A stretch of 64,000 nt of DNA. Origin: Galdieria sulphuraria. Lineage: Eukaryota; Rhodophyta; Bangiophyceae; Galdieriales; Galdieriaceae. This document shows positions 54,513 through 64,000 of this stretch, in pieces (positions within the stretch are counted from its first letter, which is position 1; the number at the start of each line of letters is the position of its first letter). Location: assembly GCF_000341285.1 (NCBI RefSeq), contig NW_005178451.1:1-64000 (forward strand), given 5' to 3'. A model generated the notes under the pieces. That model saw only the letters and a list, made by a program, of their open reading frames with translations. It searched no databases and was not told the origin of the DNA. Position numbers and translations under genes: made by a program.

Positions 54513-55505
54513 ATGATAAATATGAATAAAGCAGATTTTACCATTCTCATGGCCGGGAGTTGCTGTAACTTTGTGCAACCTGTTTGGTTTAGTACAAAGT
54601 GTTCTTCCCAGAAACGTATGACAAATCACGCTGCAAGACGCCAAGTTACTTATCCGAATGATGGATATTCTTTATTTCTTGGTTCAGAGCCTTTTTTAGT
54701 GTCAGTACGACGAAAAAAGTGCCCCTCAGTCTTCATGGCTTTATGGGGAATAGGAAGTTTTCTGAATAGGTTTCGATTCTTTTCGTGGAATAAGAATATA
54801 TCGTCTTCGAAGAATGGTAGAAGAAAGAGAGACGAATTGAATCCTTACCGTTCTTTAGGAGTTTCTGAGGACGCTTCTTATGAAGAGGTAGAAGCTGCAT
54901 ACCAGAGACTGGTCAAGAAATATCAAGGCAACGAGAAACAATTAATCAAACTAGAAATGTACAAGGATAAGATATTTGAAGATCAGTTGCGTGCACGAAT
55001 GGAAGGAAGAACCAGAGTAAAGGTGAAGGAAAGTCCGGCAGAAAGAAGATTATCACAAAAACGTTTTCAACCTCCCAAGTGGATACGAGACGCCATCAAA
55101 GTTCCTGATAAGAAATATATGCAACGTACTGCACTTGTGATGTCTATTTTTATTGTTGCAGGATTTATTACTCCCCGTCTTTCCACTACGTGTATGTCTA
55201 TGTCAGCTATAGCCTCCATAGCTTTCTTATATAACAGAGGACTACCTGAACCTCCCAAAGATGAGTTTGGTAATCCAGGAGAAATAAGACCCACAGATTG
55301 GAAAGTGGCGTTACACACAGTTCTGCTTTGTCTTGCCTTTGGTTTTGCTGCTTTGGCAATTGCTCAAGTGTTTTTGTTACACGTACCATTGCCATCTTGG
55401 CTTTCACCAGATGGTGTTGTTAACTTGTTCGTTTGCGTGGGTTTCTGGCTTTGCTGTACTTTTTGCCAAACGCAAGATGACCAACAACTTCTCCGATGGA
55501 AGTAG
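54513..55505 (+). CDS. CPP1-like chloroplast J-like membrane protein
   Basis: A single exon of 330 aa from the ATG at 54513; later ATGs at 54522 and 54549 are alternatives. A transit-like N-terminus of about 90 residues is followed by a J-like segment, NPYRSLGVSEDASYEEVEAA (HPD missing, as in the family). Three or four membrane helices come next (ALVMSIFIVAGFITP, VALHTVLLCLAFGFAALA, VVNLFVCVGFWL). CPP1, a chaperone-like protein of protochlorophyllide oxidoreductase, is a chloroplast membrane protein of this layout (DUF3353) that stabilises POR in plants. That role here is inferred from the family. Confidence 0.85.
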   Translation: MINMNKADFTILMAGSCCNFVQPVWFSTKCSSQKRMTNHAARRQVTYPNDGYSLFLGSEPFLVSVRRKKCPSVFMALWGIGSFLNRFRFFSWNKNISSSKNGRRKRDELNPYRSLGVSEDASYEEVEAAYQRLVKKYQGNEKQLIKLEMYKDKIFEDQLRARMEGRTRVKVKESPAERRLSQKRFQPPKWIRDAIKVPDKKYMQRTALVMSIFIVAGFITPRLSTTCMSMSAIASIAFLYNRGLPEPPKDEFGNPGEIRPTDWKVALHTVLLCLAFGFAALAIAQVFLLHVPLPSWLSPDGVVNLFVCVGFWLCCTFCQTQDDQQLLRWK

Positions 55506-56495
55506 TTTCTCAAGCTTTTCGTATAAAAGAGTTGACATGTTTTCATATTATGAAATTCATATTTTGGTATTGTTTTAATTCCAAATAGATTTTGCTTTAT
55601 GGAATTGCTTCTATCTACACTTGTACTCAAATGATACTTGTTCATATTCCTCGCCATTCAGCTCCCATCGGACCACTTGCAAGATTATTGTTTCTTTGCT
55701 TCATTGCGCTTCTCGATGATGAATGATGACCTCTTCTTCTATTGAGTGTAATATTCACGAGGTGCAAAGCATGTCGTGTCTTAAAAAACAAGCAATTGCC
55801 TGAAGCTTATCGAAAATGGAGACGGCTCTTCCATTTTGCGTAATAAATGATGGCTTGGAATAAAATAGATATAATGAACAAAACAATTACTTGCAATGAC
55901 TTCATTCGAGTGTCCGATAAACGGTGATGTTGAAATGATTGCTTAGTAAGCCGCAAAATCACCAAGCAAGTCTCGAAGTGAATGCAAAGGTACGAAAACT
56001 CTCATAGCTACTTTTGTAATTCAGTCATATAGCTGAGAACTCAAACAAAACCAATATCTTGACCTTTGCAAAAAGAGTTATCCAACCACAAATAGCTTTT
56101 ATATTGCTTAAGTGAATCCATCCCGCTACGAATACTATTTAAAACACAAGTTGTACCAGAATATTATAACAAGCTATGAGGGGGCAAAGTCATTTCAACT
56201 GTAGAAGAAAAGTTGGAGGTTGCCAACGATAAGTGTCTCGGTGATTGGTAAAAGGAGTTGCCTCTGCTATTTGTGAATCGAGAAAACATTTCTAGCCTGC
56301 GAACGGACTATCCAAAGGTCATCAACTTCATATGATATCATTTTTTCAGAGTCGATCAACGAGCCAATAGACAAATAGTTGACCTTTACAAAAATCACAA
56401 GTTTTATTGGATTTTTGCAAAACACTGTTAGATCTTACTCTGTAATCGGGTGGCCTATATTTTTTGTGTATGAAGACAAACATAACTTTGTTGTC
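55506..56495. other. Intergenic, no gene seen
   Basis: About 990 bp between CPP1-like and the next plus-strand gene. Stops in all frames and no motif found. A plus-strand frame opening near 56379 only gains coding character at the ATG at 56496. Confidence 0.45.
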
Positions 56496-57704
56496 ATGAC
56501 ACTATTTTCTCTCCGTCTATTACGACACCCAGTAACAAAAGACTTTTTTGCAGAAACAGTGGAAACTTCCCTTCCACAGTTTCGCAAAGAAAGTATGGTT
56601 GGCCTTGAAGTAACTTTTGACGTAGAAGGAATCAGAAAGCAAGAAAACCTGCTAATTTTCCCTTTAGGCATAGTTAGTGGTCTCTTTATTGGTTCGGTAA
56701 GAATATTTGTTGCTTTGGTTTTATGGGTTTCTGAATTCTCTTACGCAAGGTTGTTGGAGAGCCTCATAGTATCATCAAGGATTATGGACAAGGCCGTTTC
56801 ATAAGTCCACCTTCTTGTAGAAGATTTGCGCTAGATTTGGAAAAACAAGAATTTCTGGAAGTAAGTGTTGAGTGGTGCAAAGTTGACTTGGACTGGAATC
56901 TTAGTCTATTCTCCGTTTAGGTCAGTTGGTATTTGGACAAACAACTTTTGTTGGTGAATTGGGTTCATGTAAGTGGTAATTGGCATTTGTTTTTGATTCT
57001 CTCACTTCTCCGACAAGTTTCCAACAAATTCTCACTGTCTCTCTTACTTTGTTATATATGAGGCACCTGTACCAGGGAAGCTGCCGCATAAACTCTATAA
57101 AAGTGTCGAAATGATATCTCAATTTGATCCAAAACTGGAGAACAACCATAGCTTCAGTTTGTGGTTTGAAGGTTGTTCTTTATCAAAGGAAAATCGTTCT
57201 TTACCTATATGTAATGTTCCTGAAGTGAAGTCATTTTTCCAGAAAATTATAGCTGCAAAGAGTGGTATAGTTCGAATCACAGAATATTTGGATAATGGAA
57301 ACAGTGTAACAGTTGATCAACTGGCAAGATTCTTTTCGTATGTAAGGATTTTGCAAGATACTGAGTTGGCGAGTTACCCATTTTTACAAAAAACTCGAAA
57401 TTATGCAATAAGTCAGTTGCCGTTTATAGAAACAGATAATGCTTCTGAAGGAATTCGACAACTGCTACATGGACAACAACAAATGAATAGCAATGAACAG
57501 TATTCGTGGATGCCCAGAGAAGTCACCAATCAGAGGACTTATAAAAGATTGAAGGGATCCAAAGAGGAGTCTACAGCTATGAAAGACCATCAAGTGGACT
57601 GTCAATTCTGTAAGCATAAAGGAAACACGAGTCGTAACGATGCTCATGTTCCTAGTTGGATAGATACCTGGAACTCCTTGTCTAGTGAAGAATCACTTAA
57701 ATAG
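56496..57704 (+). CDS. Unrecognised 348-aa protein, four exons
   Basis: Exons 56496-56696, 56750-56860, 56921-56968 and 57018-57704 (introns 53, 60 and 49 nt) keep one frame; the third acceptor is GACAAG. The start (MTLFSLRLLRHPVTK) looks like a mitochondrial presequence. The middle has alternating strands (VGLEVTFDVEG, LEVSWYLDKQLLLVNWVH) as in a beta-rich domain. The C-terminal half is helical and then polar (LLHGQQQMNSNEQYSW). The very end has CQFCKHKG, which could be half of a zinc site. I recognise no family. Intron spacing and in-frame splicing strongly support a real gene. Confidence 0.6.
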
Positions 57705-59886
57705 TCAGCGTTATTCATTATAATGAAAAACTCTCTGATTTGAAATAAACAAAATATTTATTGATGGACAACTGCTTTTTGGGTACAACTTTGTTGTTGG
57801 CTTTTAACAAATATTGCTTCTCGCCTCTATTCCAAATGTTATTCATTGGAGAGTTGTTCATATGCAAGTACATTATAGTTATACGAAGTTTTGTACATGT
57901 TCCTGATTCGACTGCAATCGTCGGAGAAAGGTCGTTTGACTCATTTGCTGCATATCAAAGCTACAAGAGAGTTGGAACGATTGAGTTCTTATTGAAATCA
58001 AGCGGTAAGAATGGACGTCATCTCAGTATGAAGGGATAGAGCTCATATTTTACAACTGTGCAAAAGCTGATGATCGTTCTCTGAGGAAATCCATATTTCG
58101 GTTTGTTGACCAAAAGTTTGGTAAGCGTTCTCCACAGTGTTGTCAATAGTTATTGGAATGTTATTCTTGTTCAGGAACTTGAATTGGCAACGTTAGAGAA
58201 GCTAGTTACTATAATCGTCACCTTGATGAAGAAACATTTCAATTGACACAATACTGTATTCTCATACTTTTACGAAATGACGAGGAAAAACTCGAGAAAT
58301 TACATTAGTTGGATACTTGTAGACGTTTGATTTCAACTCCATTCATTCAACATAGCTTTCATGAAAATAGCAAACAGTTAAGAAGAGTATTCCATCGATA
58401 TGTTGGTCGCCCTGCTTTGTGACTTGTAAATGGCAACTATCGCGTTTCTTCGTTTTGTGATTATTCTTTGGCTTTAGAAATAACTCCGAGTATTCAACAT
58501 CGTTTCCAAAGTCAGAAGGTATTCACCCCTCTATTAAGCTGCTAACTCTTCAAACGGTATTTTAAGTCATAAGTGTCTGAGATCTTCGTACTCTCCACGT
58601 TTGAAGCCTTTTCCATTGTTGTCCATATGCAAGTTGTAGAACGCCTAAAGAATCCTTGTTGGTTCTGCAGGAAACTAACCATTAGGGGTATCTAAGTTTG
58701 AAATAGGATTCAATCTTCTTTTTCTGCTTGATAAACAACGATATTTAGTGCAACAACCCATTCCAGGTACAGTCTCTAAACAAAATGATCGTAGAATGTT
58801 GATAACTTTGATTTCAAGTAACAACCGAATGCCTATTTATGAGGAGACAATGATCACCTGATTTGGACTTCTATTTTCTTCTTTTTTGTTTCATCGAATA
58901 GAAACTCAATCATGCTTCGCAACGTTACAAATATATTTGTGATATTACTCCTAATACTCTTCATCACTTGTTGGAAGCTTGTACGAGATCAAAAAGAATT
59001 CACAAACGTCTTATTTTTTTACTCATAGTGCTTCGTCGAGTATGTGAAGATACCAGCGACACCAATAGAACCTTTTTATATCTTAATGAGAATCCATGAT
59101 GCGGTTTGATCACTTCATTGTTGGAACAAAATGCAGACATTGCACTCCACAGAATGGTCTCTCACTAACAATTGCCTGTGTTTGTTGAAATTGGCACAAA
59201 TATTTGCAGATGCAGAACGAGAGGAATGTATAATCACAGATGGAAAGCAATGGAATCAAGCGAAGAATCCTTCTAAAGCAAACAAACGTCTTCAATGGGT
59301 TATCAAAGAGCTGAAGAACCAAAAAGTACTTCAAGTTGCCGTTAAGTTGGAAACCATTGGTAAGTAACATCCATACAGACGTCAATTTGCAATTGGTGGA
59401 TAAGAACAAAAGACAGATACTTAAAGTTGTTGAACCAACGACGACAACATGGTAACTAACAAGAGAAAGTTCCATCTCCAAATGTGGCACTGATTATCAT
59501 AGAATAGGGATGAGTTTACATTTTTTGACAAAAAATGATGAAACACTTGCGGAATGTTCTGCGTCATGTCCGATGAGTAGAAATGGATAGACAAACTATG
59601 TCGAACAGAATCCTCATTGGATAGTGGAGAGGCTTTTTCCTTTTGGTCTGGTTTAGAAGAATACATTTCAATCATACTTTACGAATGACAAGTATCTTTT
59701 TTAATTGACGAGACGTTGAAATACTGTCACTACTCAAGGGCTGAAGTTGCGTTGATTCTCGATTGGACTAAATACTAACAGTTGCTCTTGTTGGAAGTGC
59801 CAATAATCTTGCTGACTTGCTCTACTTTTCAACTGGAAGCCAATGAACAGAACCATAATTGAAGCTAAACTTTATTCCTTATTACA
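57705..59886. other. Long decayed region with protein-like relics
   Basis: 2.2 kb with short plus-strand open pieces in changing frames. Examples are RNDEEKLEKLH...LDTCRRLISTPFIQHSF around 58275-58365, KQLRRVFHRYVGRPAL near 58375-58420, YICDITPNTLHHLLEACTRS near 58930-58995 and WVIKELKNQKVLQVAVKLET near 59298-59358. They read like one old protein-coding gene that has decayed, or exons with introns I could not resolve. No family recognised. Confidence 0.35.
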
Positions 59887-60189
59887 ATGCAACTATCCCG
59901 AGCGACTTTCAATGTCGATACGGAAATGAAGAATAGACGTATATTTACTACTTGGCACACTTATGTTACTGAGGTACTGGATAATACCAATCGTCTGTTG
60001 CTATATCCTTCGAATATCAAAATTCTAACGAGTACTTTATGGAAAGCTATGGGAATTTATGTCATTTCCGGTTGGTGGCTGTATGAAATTCAGTGTAGAT
60101 TCCTTGTTGTTATGTTCCACAAAGATAAAGTATCTCTCCAGCAATTCAAAGCCAATAGGAAGAACCTTATTTTCCAACTGCTTTTATAA
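59887..60189 (+). CDS. Possible 100-aa protein
   Basis: An ATG-initiated 100-codon frame with a basic start (MQLSRATFNVDTEMKNRR), a central hydrophobic segment (LWKAMGIYVISGWWLYEIQ) and a basic tail. Such a pattern suits a small organelle membrane subunit, but no family is recognised, and the frame may be chance. Confidence 0.3.
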   Translation: MQLSRATFNVDTEMKNRRIFTTWHTYVTEVLDNTNRLLLYPSNIKILTSTLWKAMGIYVISGWWLYEIQCRFLVVMFHKDKVSLQQFKANRKNLIFQLLL

Positions 60190-60980
60190 TAAAACAACAT
60201 TTCGGTACGTGGAAGATAGGTTCACTTGGTTGTTTTTGTTTCCAACGAGGCTTGCCACTCAACACGTAAGACTTTCAAAGTACCATCACCAAAGCTACCC
60301 AACCAACAACAAGCCAAGCTTATGTAGGGTATCTGTGTTCACTTCACTGAAAAACAAAAAAGCCTGAGAAGCTGATGATGCGCAAGTCAACTTCGTATCC
60401 TATACAAAGTGTGCTCTCAGCTCTATTGGCAGCATACTTTCAAACTTAAACCAGGCCTTCGAGTACCCTCCTTATAAAGAATGCACCCAACAGTCCTTCT
60501 GAGTGCACTTGAAACCAAGTGAAACTTCATTTTCAAATGTCCCAACTCTAAGCCTGGACAGCTGATGTTTTGACGAGTCACTTCAAGTGTATGTCAAATT
60601 GCAAATTTTCTCAAGAAACTCGAGGCAAAAATAACTCGGATATTTCTGTGAACATTGTTTACAAAATGCTTCATGCGAAAGCAAAGTGAAAAACCATTTC
60701 ACAAGTTTGTCACTATTTTCTGGGATGATACTCAACTTCTTCCCGAAGAAACAGATTATCATTAGATAGTACTTTTGAGAACTACTTGTTCATGAGATAA
60801 AAAATAGTAGGTACTGTTCAATCGACCACATTTTGTATGAAATTTTAATATTTTGAATTGTGTATTAAGCTGCTTCAAAAAAGAGTCGAATACTTGAAGA
60901 CAAAAGGAGAAAGTTTAAAAAGTATTCCGTCAGCTCGAAACCACAACAGTGATCTTGTCGTTAGTACTCGCATGAAAACT
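60190..60980. other. Intergenic, nothing recognised
   Basis: About 790 bp without open frames of note, leading to the 3' end of the ribosomal P2 gene on the minus strand. Confidence 0.45.
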
Positions 60981-61328
60981 TTAGTCGAATAGACCGAAGC
61001 CCAAATCTTCGTCGCTCTCTTCTGCTGCTTCCTCTTTTTCTGCTGCCTTGGCGTCTTCTTTACTTTCTCTTCCGACTGTTGCTGGAGCTGCTCCGACTGT
61101 TGCCGCAATTGCTGCTGTCGCACCGGATGGCACACTTGTCATTTTCTGTAAGCCTTGTTCAATTAACTCTTCCAAATCTTTTCCATTCAAAGCTTCCACA
61201 ACTTGCATAACACGATCTTCTTCCACTTCGATACTCACAGAAGTCAATATTTTCTTGAGATCATCTGCAGTAGGTTTGCCACGTTTGCTTCCGAGCTGTG
61301 CTAAGAAATAGGCTGCTAAGTACTTCAT
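60981..61328 (-). CDS. RPP2: 60S acidic ribosomal protein P2
   Basis: A single exon of 115 aa from the ATG at 61328. MKYLAAYFLAQLGSK begins the dimerisation domain, GKDLEELIEQGLQKM follows, then an alanine-rich hinge (AAIAATVGAAPATVG) and the diagnostic acidic tail ESDEDLGFGLFD. P2 pairs with P1 on P0 to form the stalk that recruits translational GTPases. Length and tail are normal for the family. No intron. Highly expressed gene, so upstream sequence may hold a strong promoter. Confidence 0.96.
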   Translation of the reverse strand: MKYLAAYFLAQLGSKRGKPTADDLKKILTSVSIEVEEDRVMQVVEALNGKDLEELIEQGLQKMTSVPSGATAAIAATVGAAPATVGRESKEDAKAAEKEEAAEESDEDLGFGLFD

Positions 61329-61890
61329 CTTTAGACAACTCGACGTGGAGCAATCAAATGAAGACAATGAGCGTCGACGCCAATAGATATGAAATGTGAA
61401 TGTTAAGAATGGTCAAGTACTCAACGCTCGTTTTGAATGTGTTCAGGTCTTATAGATATCTTTGAAGATACTTCATTATTTCATCTCTTCTTGTGAGCAG
61501 GTATATAAAGTATTGGTTCTATTGGAAAAGATTCCATTTTCATACTTAGTCCCTTGTTTGGGCAAAAGGATTGAGTACAAGTTTTCTACTTGTTGTGTAG
61601 CGGTTTATTTCATCTTCTTGTAAAGTGTATACTCCAACTTGTTTATGTCTTTACATTTAGCAGTCTCTTTACGGCTGCAATAACTAACAAGTGACGGTTT
61701 TACCACTTACTGTACAAAACCAAAGAGCTATTGCAAAAGGTATGCACCAGTTCTGCTCCCTTAAATATGTTCCAAGCTTCTTATAGACTACTTGCTTCCA
61801 ACCTGCGAAACAAAAGTATTCGTTTTGGAAGAACCCGAAACAAGCTTATTCGTTTGTTATCTTCCTTCGGAGCCATTTGGAAGCTAAACA
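61329..61890. other. Divergent promoter region (RPP2/PRTase)
   Basis: About 560 bp. A plus-strand frame from an ATG at 61766 (MFQASYRLLASNLRNK) is transit-peptide-like but out of frame with the phosphoribosyltransferase. It could belong to a spliced 5' exon, but I saw no convincing donor-acceptor pair. Confidence 0.4.
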
Positions 61891-62649
61891 ATGGAGTCCA
61901 GCAGTCCAAGGAAAGCAGAAAGAAGAATTGCCCCAAATGTCTTTTTTATGGATACTTTGACGGAAAGGCAAAAAGTATTTTATGATCGAATCGAAGCAGG
62001 AAAAATTTTGGCGCAGTGGCTGCAACAAGACTGGAAAGTGGCATCGTTGCCTACCCGCGATGGTGTCCATTTGGATGCCGTGGTATTTGGTATTCCCTCA
62101 GGTGGAATTCCTGTGGCAGCAACCATAGCAAAACAACTCAAGTTGCCACTACAAGTTGCTGTAGTGAGCAAAATATTATTGCCGTGGAATACGGAAGTTG
62201 GTTGTGGCGCTGTCAGTTTTCGACAAACGGTCAGGTGGAATGAACCTTTTCTTCACTCCGTTGGTTTATCTAAAGAACGGTTACAGAAGCAACTGGAAGA
62301 AGCTATAACCAAAGTGAGTCGAAGAACAAAAGCATTTGGAGATCCACCTACGATACTTGTCGGAGAGGAAAACAAAGTGGTCATATTGGTAGATGATGGT
62401 TTGGCTTCAGGATGGACGATGACTTTAGCCATAGAAGAATTTCGCAAAATGGGAGCTAAGAATATTGTGGTAGTTGTACCAACGAGTTCCTATGATGTTA
62501 TTTTGAAAATAGCTGAAGTAGCTGATGCCGTTTATTGTGCAAACATTCGACATGGAAGTAGTTTTGCAGTGGCTGCAGCTTATGAAAACTGGTATGACGA
62601 AAAAGAAGAGGAGATGGTGCAACTCATTCGTTCATGGAACAATAAGTAG
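61891..62649 (+). CDS. Phosphoribosyltransferase-fold protein, bacterial type
   Basis: An intronless 252-aa frame. FYDRIEAGKILAQWL, VVFGIPSGGIPVAATIAKQL, and the PRPP-binding loop VVILVDDGLASGWTM define a type I phosphoribosyltransferase of the uncharacterised bacterial and archaeal group. That group often sits near erythromycin esterase- or hydrolase-like genes. The substrate is unknown. The lack of introns in an intron-rich neighbourhood and the prokaryotic family spread fit horizontal transfer (inference), a known theme in Galdieria. M20 is an alternative start. Confidence 0.8.
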   Translation: MESSSPRKAERRIAPNVFFMDTLTERQKVFYDRIEAGKILAQWLQQDWKVASLPTRDGVHLDAVVFGIPSGGIPVAATIAKQLKLPLQVAVVSKILLPWNTEVGCGAVSFRQTVRWNEPFLHSVGLSKERLQKQLEEAITKVSRRTKAFGDPPTILVGEENKVVILVDDGLASGWTMTLAIEEFRKMGAKNIVVVVPTSSYDVILKIAEVADAVYCANIRHGSSFAVAAAYENWYDEKEEEMVQLIRSWNNK

Positions 62650-64000
62650 TCATATTGCATTTCTCATTCCAGAATAATATGGAAAGAGTGACTTGGGTAT
62701 TATTAGTTGGGTTCTGAAGCTAGTGGCCTACTAGTCATGGTAGCTTTTTTCAAGTTTCTGTGATACTCAGCTTAAGGAAAACTAATCGTATTCTTCTCTC
62801 CCTAGTCAATGTTGTAATTACCTGGCTCGAATAAAAGTCACTATAAACAAATCCAAAAAGAATAAAGTAAGTATCTTTGTTGAGAACGAAAGGAAAGAAA
62901 AACCCGTACGAGCAATAGCAGAAAAAGTCTTGGAGCTGTTCCATCCAACGAACGTTCACTGGAGTATCAAACAGAACAAGTGTTGCAGTCTTTAAAGAGA
63001 AGCGAAGAGAGGCAAAGGATTTCAGCACATCGTTCAAATAGTTGCCGGAACTGTTCGTGCTTTTACAGCTTCTTGAGGTCGTTTGCAAGTCCCTGTTGAT
63101 ATTCAACGGAAGATATGTAACTATATGGAAGTCTTGTGTGAAGTTTCCTTCAGGATTGGTGTTGCAGTTGCTTTGAAAGTCTTTTATGTTGAAGAATTGA
63201 TAAAGGAGGATATTAAAGTGGTATTACAGCGGAAGCAAAGGACAGGGAGGAAAGATTGCTAGGACTAGTGCTTCTGCATTGATTGAGTGGTTGGAGAATG
63301 CTGAATCTTCGGTTTGATTGCAGTATTAGAAAATATTGAGTATTTTTTGATTGTGCAATGAACAGTCGTTATGAGTACTTGTAGCACTTCCGTTCCATCA
63401 CTTTGTTGAACAGTGTCGACTGATTTGATGAAACAGAGATGATTTTGGAAGAAGCAACTTTAGTTTTCTACGACTTTTTTTCCATTTTATGGCATATGTT
63501 AGTAAAGCCCCAAAGAAAAGAACTTTTCCTAATATGGAAAATTCGAAGATAGCTCCATCGTGGAATGGCTATCAAATTAAAAACTTTATTGAAAAAGTTA
63601 TTTAAAGAATAGTTGGAGCCAGTAACAGTTGGTGGTGCAACTGACTCCATCCTTTTTCTGGGCATAAATAACTTCAGGACACAAGAAACCAAAGCTTTGA
63701 AGACCATTTTTGAAATATGATCGTCCTACCAGATGATATGATGATTGGAAGTGCTGTTGGACTCTACAAGGGCAAAGAATTCCATTAAATAAAAACGTAA
63801 CCTTAAATGATGGATCACTAATTGGGTGAGATTTCTATTACATATATAAACCCGTGAAACACAATTTCTCATCTCATTCCAATGAAATACAAAGTTACGC
63901 CGTAAACTGATAAATAACAACTGGCTGAAGATCACTGATTGTCTCAAACCCTTCGTTTTTCCAATTTCCCGTTTTGCTATCGACAAAATACGGAGTGATT
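62650..64000. other. Gene-poor right end
   Basis: About 1.35 kb. A minus-strand frame at 62750-63106 contains LKSFASLRFSLKTATLVLFD and could be a relic, but has no family match. Other frames are short. No repeat or telomeric motif at the window end. Confidence 0.4.

Noticed and set aside
61731-61985. 84-codon frame overlapping the phosphoribosyltransferase start
   Set aside because: It runs into the enzyme's coding sequence in the wrong frame; kept only as a possible 5' exon hint.
1-64000. CRISPR arrays, rRNA genes, LTR elements or DNA transposons
   Set aside because: No regular direct repeats, rRNA-like blocks, terminal repeats or transposase/reverse transcriptase motifs were seen by eye.

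Overview
The window looks like nuclear DNA of a unicellular photosynthetic eukaryote, most likely a Galdieria-type cyanidiophyte red alga (inference). Coding regions are compact, AT-rich and cut by many tiny GT-AG introns, mostly 42-69 nt with a clear mode at 47-49 nt. Intergenic gaps are short. Plastid-type genes (CSP41, an SK-like protein, CPP1, a CCB2/CCB4-like factor, monodehydroascorbate reductase) sit beside ordinary eukaryotic genes (ASF1, a SETD2-type methyltransferase, Spc25, DDX11, RFWD3, ribosomal P2). Cyanidioschyzon is argued against by the intron density.

Layout. 1-9.4 kb is gene-poor and decayed: one spliced P-loop ATPase/nuclease-like gene at 3.7-5.8 kb, a broken secreted phosphoesterase at 6.7-7.9 kb and a fossil fragment of the ATPase family at 8.3 kb. 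9.4-43.7 kb is dense: SK-like and CSP41 (overlapping by one base), a DsbA-like protein, a CCB factor, an Mrr/RRG7-like nuclease, a CLASP-like TOG protein, YbeY, RTRAF, DDX11, a Sel1 protein, REEP/HVA22, an IBTK-like protein, a SET-domain H3K36-type methyltransferase, LCB1, FUN14, RFWD3, monodehydroascorbate reductase, aspartate-semialdehyde dehydrogenase, Mpv17 and ASF1. 43.7-47.2 kb holds a broken glutamate-cysteine ligase copy. 47.2-57.7 kb has a CBM48 protein, Spc25, an RnpA-like protein, CPP1 and two unrecognised genes. 57.7-64 kb is again poor, with only ribosomal protein P2 and a phosphoribosyltransferase clear.

Gene arrangement is the most striking property. Two same-strand pairs touch: CSP41/SK-like share a base in TAATG, and DDX11/Sel1 have one base between stop and start. 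Head-to-head pairs have start codons 16, 52 and 76 bp apart. These suggest shared promoters and possibly dicistronic messages. No CRISPR array, rRNA, tRNA or clear transposon was seen. Exon coordinates come from reading frame continuity, splice consensus and family motifs, not from transcripts.
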